In this document: in pieces, positions 1 through 4,837 of the stretch | Numbering within the stretch: the first letter of the stretch is position 1 | Layout of the letters: the number at the start of each line of letters is the position of its first letter | NCBI GenBank assembly: GCA_005877365.1 | Contig: VBPP01000230.1 | Span: 1 to 5,043, forward strand | DNA length: 5,043 bases | Source of the DNA: Nitrososphaerota archaeon | GTDB taxonomy: Archaea > Thermoproteota > Nitrososphaeria > Nitrososphaerales > Gagatemarchaeaceae | Direction of reading: 5' to 3' | The notes under the pieces: model-generated | Database searches by the model: none | Told to the model about the DNA's origin: nothing | Seen by the model: the letters and a program-made list of their open reading frames with translations, nothing else | Position numbers and translations under genes: made by a program

Positions 1-288
1 ATTCCCCGCACACTCCATTGTAGTTACGACCGTCTTGGTGCGCATCCTCATAATCGAGGGGAGAGACAGGCGAAGTGGTCTCTCGACATCCCCGCTTACC
101 TTCAGCCTCCACCTAGAAGGGTCAACTTTCGGGATTGAGAAGTGGTTACGCACATAGAAGGAGCGATTTGCAGTAATGTCGCTAGTTGCAATGGTGTCCA
201 TCGGCGTCTCAGCGTTGTAGGGCCTCCTTTCGAGAACGACAGGAAGACCTTTTCTTCCGCTTGAGAAAGTCTTCCGAGCGCCCTTCAA
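1..288 (-). CDS. Sulfite-oxidase-family molybdopterin oxidoreductase, N-terminal part (runs off left edge)
   Basis: An open frame on the minus strand runs from a stop at 355-357 to the window edge; only the first 96 codons are visible if the TTG at 288 is the start. No ATG lies at a sensible place, so TTG is the best visible choice but is uncertain. About residues 25-50 read as the family's entry segment: ERRPYNAETP, then FYVRNHF (about 44-50), then DPSRWRLKVSG and VERPLRLSLPSI. The visible part ends at TTMECAGN, where Cys (about residue 93) corresponds to the cysteine that ligates molybdenum in sulfite oxidases. Known for the family: oxidation of sulfite or related substrates, or reduction of sulfoxides, with a Mo-pterin cofactor. 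The substrate here cannot be told. The rest of the Moco domain and the dimerisation domain lie outside the window, so intactness is unknown. It is convergent in strand with vapBC but 150 bp beyond vapC, and is probably transcribed separately. Confidence 0.82.
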   Translation of the reverse strand, partial: MKGARKTFSSGRKGLPVVLERRPYNAETPMDTIATSDITANRSFYVRNHFSIPKVDPSRWRLKVSGDVERPLRLSLPSIMRMRTKTVVTTMECAGN

Positions 289-439
289 CCCGTCTACGAC
301 AACGACGATTAATCGAAACCAGATGAAAAGCTTTGGGGATGTCGGCTCGTCCTCCTAGCATCCCGACACGTTTCACCGCGGGAGCGGTTTTTGCACTCGC
401 GCCATTGATCTGAAGGCAGGACGGGCCAAGCCTCAACTG

Positions 440-847
440 TCACTTGCCCGAAATCCCTCTTCTTCTGATCTCCCTGATCTTGTCGAAATGCTTGTCGGTC
501 GAGATGATTAGTTCCGCCCCTTCAGTCAGCGCCGAAGCCGCATGAATCGAATCTCTCGGGTCGAGTCGGTACTTTCTCATCAGGGCGAGTGCTCTAGCGA
601 GTATGTTTCCGTCTACATCTACGAGCCTCAGTCTCGGCATGTTCAGGAATGCCTCCCCAGAGGCGATTGCATCCTCGGAAGTTCTGTTCCTCTTGACTGC
701 CCACACTAGTTCGACAAAAGTGAGCGCTGAGGAGGTTGCCTCCAGCTTGCCTGTTTGGACATCTCTCAGAAGCGACCTTGCCTCATCCCCCGCGTTCTTA
801 GTGTTCAGAGCCGCGAAAACAAAGACACTCGCATCTATGTAGATCAC
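440..847 (-). CDS. vapC: VapC-type PIN-domain ribonuclease toxin
   Basis: A 135-residue protein with all four acidic positions of PIN-domain nucleases: Asp5 in MIYIDASVFV, Glu46 in TFVELVWAVKR, Asp99 in LDPRDSIHAASAL, and Asp118 in IISTDKHFDKI. These coordinate Mg2+/Mn2+ in VapC toxins, which cleave RNA, commonly tRNA or rRNA; the RNA target here cannot be inferred. The length is typical for the family and the reading frame is intact, so the toxin looks functional. The start is GTG at 845-847, four bases after the vapB stop at 852-854, as expected for a translationally coupled antitoxin-toxin operon. The sequence around this start, taGGTGATC, resembles a Shine-Dalgarno core but contains the start codon itself, so coupling rather than an own ribosome site probably drives translation. 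The assignment is confident; the exact VapC subfamily is not. Confidence 0.93.
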   Translation of the reverse strand: MIYIDASVFVFAALNTKNAGDEARSLLRDVQTGKLEATSSALTFVELVWAVKRNRTSEDAIASGEAFLNMPRLRLVDVDGNILARALALMRKYRLDPRDSIHAASALTEGAELIISTDKHFDKIREIRRRGISGK

Positions 848-851
848 CTAG

Positions 852-1079
852 CTACGCTCTTCCAGCCAACTCTGTTTCGTATTGGTGTGGCTGAATGCGC
901 CGGATAGACTTGCCCCTGTGAGCCACCCCTTCAAGGGTGCGTACTGCGTCGAATTCCTGCTTTTGAACGACCGCCCTACCGTCTTCAAGTCTGAAAACGA
1001 CCTTGGAGCCGGGCTGAATCTTCAACACTTTGCGCATGGCCCTAGGTATCACAACTTGTCCCTTCGGTCCGACCGTCAT
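852..1079 (-). CDS. vapB: VapB antitoxin, AbrB/SpoVT (swapped-hairpin) DNA-binding type
   Basis: A 75-residue protein from ATG 1079. Residues 1-45 match an AbrB/MazE-like swapped-hairpin domain: VGPKGQVVIPRAMRK, then IQPGSKVVFRLEDG. The tail (about 46-75, ending HQYETELAGRA) is the part expected to wrap the VapC active site. The role by family is to neutralise the adjacent PIN toxin and repress the shared promoter by binding palindromic DNA. The start is ambiguous. A GTG at 1106 lies 26-27 nt from the TATA centre and would give a leaderless 84-residue form; a TTG at 1115 is also in frame but probably upstream of transcription. ATG 1079 has a weak purine-rich site (GGAAGAAG) before it and starts close to the conserved domain, so I prefer it. 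A near-perfect inverted repeat lies over the start region and fits autoregulation. Confidence 0.9.
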   Translation of the reverse strand: MTVGPKGQVVIPRAMRKVLKIQPGSKVVFRLEDGRAVVQKQEFDAVRTLEGVAHRGKSIRRIQPHQYETELAGRA

Positions 1080-1106
1080 TTCTTCTTCCAGAATGTCTAA
1101 CCCCAC

Positions 1107-1124
1107 GTTATACAAAAGTATAAC
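1107..1124. promoter_or_regulatory. Inverted-repeat operator candidate for vapBC
   Basis: GTTATAC-AAAA-GTATAAC is a perfect 7-4-7 inverted repeat. It sits just downstream of the vapBC TATA box, overlapping the predicted transcription start (about 1106). A further TTATAC half-site recurs at 1131-1136, 23 bp from the first and inside the TATA region. This is the position and shape expected for an operator bound by the VapB AbrB domain or the VapBC complex. The binding itself is inference. Confidence 0.6.
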
Positions 1125-1128
1125 ACTG

Positions 1129-1142
1129 ATTTATACTTTTTC
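1129..1142 (-). promoter_or_regulatory. Archaeal BRE/TATA promoter of vapBC
   Basis: Read on the minus strand, GAAAAAGTATAAAT is a purine-rich BRE followed by a canonical archaeal TATA box centred near 1132. Transcription would start about 26-27 nt downstream, near 1106, which coincides with an in-frame GTG of vapB. The match to the archaeal consensus is the best in the window. Confidence 0.7.
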
Positions 1143-1150
1143 TAAGTTTC

Positions 1151-1567
1151 AGTTACTGTGGTGCGGGTGGGGCCCGGAATCGGTACAAATCAGGCACAAG
1201 GACCCCTTATGATAACGGCTACTGGGTGGCCTCGGAAGAATGGGTCTCACTGCATCGCATGGAGGGTGATCACCTACTGGCCTTCACGAACTCGTTCAAG
1301 CAAACGGTGTGAGATCTCTTGGCCGCGTCCAGCAGGTGTACCTAGTTCCGTCTTGGATACTTGCCTACCGGAGGCACATCTGGTTCCCGACTACATGCAC
1401 GATTCCATTTCAGATACAAGCTCGCTTCAATCGACAAGCTTCAGAAGGATATCGGTCAAATTCGAACGTGGCCCTTTGACGCACAGATTCTGGAAAGGCT
1501 CGTGGCTATCATCGTCACAGTCGTTGCTATCGTGGTAGCCCACTATATTCAGGTCGCCCTCCCCTGA
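1151..1567 (+). pseudogene. Decayed gene, probably membrane protein with C-terminal transmembrane helix
   Basis: One forward frame reads coding-like across about 135 codons but is broken by TGA at about 1313 and TAG at about 1343. Before the stops it reads YDNGYWVASEEWVSLHRMEG and then DHLLAFTNSFKQTV. After them it reads YKLASIDKLQKDIGQIRTW, then PFDAQILERL, and ends with a hydrophobic run IVTVVAIVVAHYIQVALP before TGA at 1565-1567. The pattern of a helical linker, a WPFD motif and a single C-terminal membrane helix reminds me of uncharacterised archaeal membrane proteins, but I cannot name a family. Both coding-like parts lie in the same frame, so simple stop mutations explain the damage, unless a frameshift pair lies between them. 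No start codon is evident. Other open frames here, including an antisense one at 1427-1705, have no family resemblance and are treated as chance. Confidence 0.4.
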
Positions 1568-1744
1568 GAACGGTCGATGTAGACGTTCAGTCGTCTTCGA
1601 ATGCCATGTATCGTTTTTCGACACACTCGGAAAACAACCATCGCCGGGGTTGTGGTCGCGGGGCTTCCGAACTGCTGTAAGTCGAAAATTCGTCTCATCT
1701 CGCATGGGAATCCCCTAGTTGGGCTCCCCGCAGCACTCCTGAAA
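1568..1744. other. Intergenic stretch before the PAS-UbiA gene
   Basis: I see no recognisable gene, RNA or repeat here. The downstream gene's frame is open through this stretch (from ATG 1601), but the translation (rich in Arg, Cys and Lys, with no domain character) does not look coding. The promoter at 1745-1756 argues that translation starts after it. Confidence 0.5.
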
Positions 1745-1756
1745 GGTTTTAATTTC
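1743..1756 (+). promoter_or_regulatory. Archaeal BRE/TATA promoter of the PAS-UbiA gene
   Basis: The sequence AAGGTTTTAATTTC has a purine BRE followed by TTTTAATT centred near 1751. This is 27 nt before ATG 1778, so transcription should begin at or within a base or two of the start codon. This leaderless geometry, common in archaea, decides the start at 1778 over the longer 1601 start. Confidence 0.6.
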
Positions 1757-1777
1757 CATGACTCTAGCGGGTGCAGG

Positions 1778-3049
1778 ATGTCGGAGGAAACCGGATATCC
1801 TTACTCGGGGATAGCGTGCGACAATACCGGGGTTATCACCTCCTACGGCATAGGGGCGAAGAAGCTCTTCGGCTGGACTGCGGACGAAGTTGTCGGGAAG
1901 AAGAGCGTGACGATTTTCCACGAGCCTCAGGCGATTGCAACCCTGGTCCCACGCCTTCTGAAGACCGCAGCCGAAACAGGCAAGTTCGAAGAGGAGGTGA
2001 CCCTGGTCAGGAAGGATGGGTCGAAGTTTCTCGGAATGCTTACCGTGAGGCCGATCAAGAAGGGCGAGGAGATTGTAGGCTACATGGGCCTGACTAGACC
2101 GATAAAGGAAATCGCCCGGTCGCCCGTCAAAGTGTCGCGGGGGCGTCACAACATCTGGGTTCGGGAGCTCAGGGCGCCGTTTCTCCTTCTCCCGGCAATC
2201 TTCGTCCCCGTGGGTCTGCTGATGGCCTGGAGCCAGGGGAGCTTCAATCCGCTATACGCCGTTCTGACCTTGGCCGGGGCGGTCAGCCTCCATGCGAGCG
2301 TGAACGTTCTCAACGACTACTTCGATTTCACCTCGGGGATCGACCTCGCCACCACCCCGACCCCGTTCAGCGGCGGAAGCACCATACTGCCCTCGAATTT
2401 GCTGACACCCAAGGGCGTCCTTTCCGAGGGTCTGCTCTTCTTATCGATTGGCACGGCGGTGGGAGCGTACTTCGTGGTGCAATTTGCCTTCGACCCCGTT
2501 GTCCTGGCCTTCACGGGGATAGCGGTCGTTACGATTCTCGCGTACTCCTCGTTCCTTTCCAAGTGGGGAATCGGAGAACTTGTCACTGGCATCAACTTCG
2601 GGCCTCTACTGTTGCTCGGCACTTACTACGTACAGACCAGGACCCTCGCCATCCAACCGCTGCTCGTTGGGGCGGTCCTGGGCATTCTAACGGCCGGAAT
2701 TCTGTACATCAACGAGTTCCCGGATGTGGACGCCGACAGCTCGAGGGGGCGCCGGGACTTGGTGGTCAGATGGGGGAAGGAGGCAGCCGCTTCACGCTTC
2801 AAGGTGCTGCTCGCGAGCGCCTATGTGATATTGGTATTGGGTGTGGCGAGCGGCCTAATCACGCCTCTGGCGCTTCTGGGTCTGCTTGCAATCCCGAAAG
2901 CGCGCAGTGCGGCGAGAATCCTCGACAGTACCAAAGGGAAAGCGCCCGAACTGATTCCCGGGATGGCCGCGACGGTGATGACGACACTTCTCACCGGGGC
3001 GCTCTTGGCAGTGGCATACCTGGCTCACGGTCTGATTGGTTACTTCTAG
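1778..3049 (+). CDS. PAS sensor domain fused to MenA/UbiA-type membrane prenyltransferase
   Basis: A 423-residue protein. Residues about 8-110 form a PAS domain: GIACDNTGVITSYGIGAKKL, FGWTADEVVGK (31-41), a TLVRKDGSKF strand pair near 75-84 and a closing IVGYMGLTRPI. A basic linker (about 111-130) leads to a UbiA superfamily region (about 131-423) with roughly eight to nine hydrophobic segments. Both Asp-rich motifs are present: NDYFDFTSGID (179-189) and NEFPDVDAD followed by RGRR (312-326), which bind Mg2+-diphosphate in UbiA enzymes. A TPFSGGSTILP stretch (195-205) resembles MenA-like members. Known for the family: transfer of a polyprenyl chain from its diphosphate to an aromatic or polar acceptor such as dihydroxynaphthoate, in the membrane. 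The acceptor here is unknown; menaquinone-type synthesis is one option and archaeal lipid synthesis is less likely. The N-terminal cytosolic PAS suggests activity gated by redox, oxygen, light or a ligand, which is inference; no cofactor residue is obvious. Typical UbiA proteins are about 280-310 residues, so the extra length is the PAS. No operon partner is visible on this strand. Confidence 0.9.
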   Translation: MSEETGYPYSGIACDNTGVITSYGIGAKKLFGWTADEVVGKKSVTIFHEPQAIATLVPRLLKTAAETGKFEEEVTLVRKDGSKFLGMLTVRPIKKGEEIVGYMGLTRPIKEIARSPVKVSRGRHNIWVRELRAPFLLLPAIFVPVGLLMAWSQGSFNPLYAVLTLAGAVSLHASVNVLNDYFDFTSGIDLATTPTPFSGGSTILPSNLLTPKGVLSEGLLFLSIGTAVGAYFVVQFAFDPVVLAFTGIAVVTILAYSSFLSKWGIGELVTGINFGPLLLLGTYYVQTRTLAIQPLLVGAVLGILTAGILYINEFPDVDADSSRGRRDLVVRWGKEAAASRFKVLLASAYVILVLGVASGLITPLALLGLLAIPKARSAARILDSTKGKAPELIPGMAATVMTTLLTGALLAVAYLAHGLIGYF

Positions 3050-3143
3050 GAAGATTCGACTTCCATTCGGTCGACAACTAGCACGAAGCGTTCCAGGAAT
3101 GGCGTGGTGCACGGTCGCCGTACCCGCTTAGAAGGTACGCGTA

Positions 3144-3233
3144 TCAGGCTTCGACTAGATCCACAAATTTCACTGCGAATGCCAAGGCCACAATATTGCC
3201 CTGGACAGGAAAAGGCCTCGATCGGGACTTATC
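3144..3233 (-). pseudogene. Short coding-like C-terminal fragment, unidentified
   Basis: On the minus strand a 29-codon open stretch between two stops ends with PVQGNIVALAFAVKFVDL then VEA and TGA at 3144-3146. The residue pattern, alternating hydrophobic with a Lys/Asp/Glu end, looks like the last helix of a real protein rather than random translation. It has no start codon and no recognisable family. It is convergent with the PAS-UbiA gene. It may be another gene relic, or chance. Confidence 0.2.
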
Positions 3234-3243
3234 TTAGATAAGT
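3227..3243. repeat. Perfect 17-bp palindrome
   Basis: ACTTATCT-T-AGATAAGT has two 8-base arms that are exact reverse complements around one central base. It lies about 20 bp before a TATA-like box (3262-3270) and could be a regulator operator; no regulator for it is visible in the window. Confidence 0.6.
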
Positions 3244-3261
3244 ATCATAGGTGCGCAATTT

Positions 3262-3270
3262 CCTTTAATC
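3262..3270 (+). promoter_or_regulatory. Possible TATA box before a small ORF
   Basis: CCTTTAATC is centred about 26 nt before ATG 3292, the same leaderless spacing as at the PAS-UbiA gene. The match to the TATA consensus is only moderate. Confidence 0.3.
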
Positions 3271-3291
3271 ATCCCTGCCACCGGGTAGGGA

Positions 3292-3381
3292 ATGAACGAA
3301 CAACCGGGGCGGTCTGGCTCGGCCACCACCCTACGGGTGTCAGGCTCTACCTTAGCAGGGACGAACTGCACTCATAGTTGA
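3292..3381 (+). CDS. Possible leaderless small protein, 29 residues
   Basis: An ATG at 3292 opens a 29-codon frame ending in TGA at 3379-3381. The peptide is rich in Gly, Ser, Thr and Arg (it begins MNEQPGRSGSATTL) with one Cys near its end, and has no transmembrane or motif signature. The only support is a TATA-like box at leaderless distance and a palindrome upstream. There is no ribosome site and no recognised family. It may equally be chance in a decaying region. Confidence 0.2.
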   Translation: MNEQPGRSGSATTLRVSGSTLAGTNCTHS

Positions 3382-3485
3382 ACATCATCGGACACGGCGT
3401 CGATACGCTCACCAGGGTGCAGCTACTGGGGACGCGCATTTACGAGGAGGATGCTCTTGGGGGCCTGATCAAGCTCGCTGCCTTC

Positions 3486-3833
3486 CTAACTTGTTGCCTT
3501 GTCTATTGCGGCTATCCTCTGCGCCGCCTTACCTTCACCGACTCCAAACCAGCCGTCATCATTTCCTACCGCGACAATGGCGCGGAATCGGGTAAGTGCA
3601 CCGGCGTCTGTCTGCTTCTGGACGATGCTCACGTTCACGACCTCAGAGGTGACGTCCGGGAGGAGTGTCTTCACGATCTCGGGTTCGCGAATCTTCAATC
3701 CCTGCTGGAAGATCTCCTCGAGCGAGGTTATCTTCCCCTCCGAGACCATTTTTCCGAGTCTTGTCCTCGGAACCCATGCCTCCTGCTTCTCTAGATTCCT
3801 CTTGCTACTGCGACGGCTGATGTAACTACTCAA
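3486..3833 (-). pseudogene. rps5 (fragment): Truncated archaeal ribosomal protein uS5 (N-terminal half only)
   Basis: The frame from TTG 3833 encodes 115 residues with clear archaeal uS5 sequence: AWVPRTRLGKMVSEGKITSL (19-38), EEIFQQGLKIREPEIV (39-54), VQKQTDAGALTRFRAIVAVG (71-90), then NDDGWFGVGEGKAAQ (91-105). Known: uS5 sits in the small subunit near the mRNA entry and decoding region, and the archaeal protein is about 200 residues with an N-terminal dsRNA-binding-like domain and a C-terminal domain. Here the protein stops just after the N-terminal domain at IDKATS. The GCGSWEC-type segment that should follow is not found in any minus-strand frame down to about 3060; one shifted frame reads RKAASLIRPPRA before stopping, a weak echo. 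No other ribosomal genes (uL18, uL30, uL15) flank it, so this is not the standard spc-type cluster. Most likely it is a partial duplicate left by rearrangement, with the full gene elsewhere. The TTG start overlaps the stop of the preceding fragment. Confidence 0.85.
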
Positions 3834-3955
3834 ATCGATCCTCGGGCCATTGGAATCACCCGTTCGGCTGAGAGCTTTATCTGTTCCAATTCCTCCACAT
3901 CGTCGACTCCGGTCAAAAAAACGAATTCATTCAGGCCGAAATCGATAGTAAGAGA
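3830..3955 (-). pseudogene. C-terminal fragment, possibly LLM-class (F420/flavin-dependent) oxidoreductase
   Basis: A 41-codon minus-strand stretch between a TAG at 3956-3958 and TGA at 3830-3832 reads DFGLNEFVFLTGVDDVEELE, then QIKLSAERVIPMARGSI. This resembles the last strand and helix of luciferase-like monooxygenase-fold oxidoreductases, where a G-x-x-E-F-V-F strand is followed by a helix ending in AEEVIP. The match is from memory of the family pattern and is moderate. The rest of such a protein (about 300 residues) is absent: upstream bases do not continue the pattern in any frame. Its TGA shares three bases with the TTG start of the uS5 fragment (TTGA), so the two relics are fused head to tail, perhaps marking a recombination junction. 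Confidence 0.4.
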
Positions 3956-4020
3956 CTAGGGTCGAACCAGTGATGTGAGAAGGACGATAACGGCTTAAAG
4001 GCTTTCTCCCGAACTCTTCC
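3947..4020 (-). other. tRNA-like relic (T-arm and acceptor stem only)
   Basis: On the minus strand GGAAGAG (4020-4014) and CTCTTAC (3954-3948) can pair at 6 of 7 positions. Just inside lies ACTGG-TTCGACC-CTAGT, a five-pair T-stem with a TTCGA loop. The total length of 74 nt is that of a tRNA. However, no anticodon stem forms in the middle, the D-arm is not convincing, and GAGAA/TTCTC pair across the gap instead. A T7 run follows about 26 nt downstream. It is either a decayed tRNA or coincidence; it should not be counted as a functional tRNA. Confidence 0.2.
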
Positions 4021-4086
4021 TGAAGAGCGGACCGCGCGGCAGCGGCTACCCTGTAAAGCGAAGTTCAGAAGAATCATTTCAGGTGC

Positions 4087-4788
4087 TTACGAAGAAACGC
4101 CTCTAAGAACCACGCATCTTGCATCAGGGATGACTCGCGCCATCTTCTTGTTCAGACCGGTAGGGTCTTCCTTGTCGCCGGTGATGATCAGAGTAGGGAC
4201 CTTTATCCCAGGAAGTACGTTCCAGGCTTCCTTCATCCACGGGACCCACGCGCGCATCTGCAACCCAAATATCTCGGGATCTCTTCGGGGCCTCCGCCTC
4301 GTGTACCAGACGGGTAGTTTCTTGCCGAGAGACTTCTCAAACACTCCGTTTAGGAAACCCAGTCCATTATTGTGAACAAACTTGGCCAGGTCCTCGCGTT
4401 CCGTACTCTCGGGGGGCCCAACCGCCCCGCCGGCTGCGATCAGAGCTTTCAAACGGCTCGGATGAGCATCCGCAAGCGCAAATCCAACCCATGCTCCGTC
4501 GGAGTGCCCCCAAAAAGCAGCACTGGAGACTCGCAGGTCGTCCATGACTGTCAGGACGTCCTGAACCTGGTTTCTGATTCGGTAGTCGGCGAGAGTCCTC
4601 GGCCTGTCGCTCCTCCCGAATCCTCGCGGGTCATTGATTATCAGTTGGAATCCCTTAAGGCGGTCCAGGTACCCGGCTAGCTTCCACAGGTCCCATTCAT
4701 AGCCCGCACCCGCATACAGGAACAGAGGGGGGCCTCCTCCAAAGACCTCATAGTGAATCCTGACGCCGTTGTTGGTCGCGTAGGGCAA
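4087..4788 (-). CDS. Alpha/beta-fold hydrolase, C-terminally truncated
   Basis: A 233-residue protein with the alpha/beta-hydrolase layout. An N-terminal strand reads NGVRIHYEVFGGGPPLFLY (7-25), an oxyanion-side segment reads DPRGFGRSDRP (53-63), the nucleophile elbow is GHSDG with Ser96, and the late strand with the acid reads TLIITGDKEDP (Asp208). A cap region lies around 130-190. The third triad member, a His expected about 20-25 residues after the acid in a G-x-x-H segment, is missing: the frame ends VVLRGVSS then TAA. Intact relatives are usually about 250-280 residues. Read one base shifted, the same DNA gives FLEAFLRKHLK then TGA, resembling the usual HLEAFLR tail, so a small deletion with frameshift is likely and the product may be inactive. 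The start is TTG at 4788; a TAA lies ten codons upstream and no ATG is available. The substrate is unknown. It stands alone, with no operon partner. Confidence 0.82.
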   Translation of the reverse strand: MPYATNNGVRIHYEVFGGGPPLFLYAGAGYEWDLWKLAGYLDRLKGFQLIINDPRGFGRSDRPRTLADYRIRNQVQDVLTVMDDLRVSSAAFWGHSDGAWVGFALADAHPSRLKALIAAGGAVGPPESTEREDLAKFVHNNGLGFLNGVFEKSLGKKLPVWYTRRRPRRDPEIFGLQMRAWVPWMKEAWNVLPGIKVPTLIITGDKEDPTGLNKKMARVIPDARCVVLRGVSS

Positions 4789-4837
4789 CGGCTCGATTAT
4801 TTTCAGCGTCGGCTCTTAAGCATTGGCCGGCCCAGCA

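Larger units (their letters stand above)
3050..3485. other. Long stretch with no confident intact gene
   Basis: About 430 bases separate the PAS-UbiA stop from the uS5 fragment. Within it I see a short minus-strand coding-like piece (3144-3233), a perfect 17-bp palindrome (3227-3243), a possible promoter plus 29-codon ORF (3262-3381), and a small CACCC-TAC-GGGTG hairpin (3327-3339). A TTG-initiated plus-strand frame from 3378 runs antisense through the uS5 fragment and is treated as a shadow. No clear terminator T-run follows the PAS-UbiA gene. Confidence 0.5.

Noticed and set aside
209..436. A 75-codon minus-strand open frame
   Set aside because: It overlaps the sulfite-oxidase frame, which carries clear family motifs, and its own translation is Arg-rich without any domain.
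1427..1705. A 92-codon minus-strand frame with an ATG start
   Set aside because: It is antisense to the decayed membrane-protein gene; its sequence is hydrophilic and Asp/His/Asn-rich with no domain, and no promoter is seen.
1715..2149. Long open frames in other phases inside the PAS-UbiA gene (also 1771-2097, 2317-2622, 2563-3081, 2855-3112)
   Set aside because: High GC content gives long shadow frames; only the 1778-3049 frame has domain motifs and membrane segments.
3327..3339. CACCC-TAC-GGGTG hairpin as a terminator or structured RNA
   Set aside because: Only five pairs, no T-run after it and no matching RNA family pattern.
3378..3794. A 138-codon plus-strand frame starting at TTG 3378
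   Set aside because: It is antisense to the uS5 fragment for most of its length; only the first 35 codons lie outside, and they match no family I know.
3947..4020. A functional tRNA gene
   Set aside because: The acceptor and T-arm are plausible, but no anticodon stem-loop or standard D-arm can be formed, even allowing a canonical intron.
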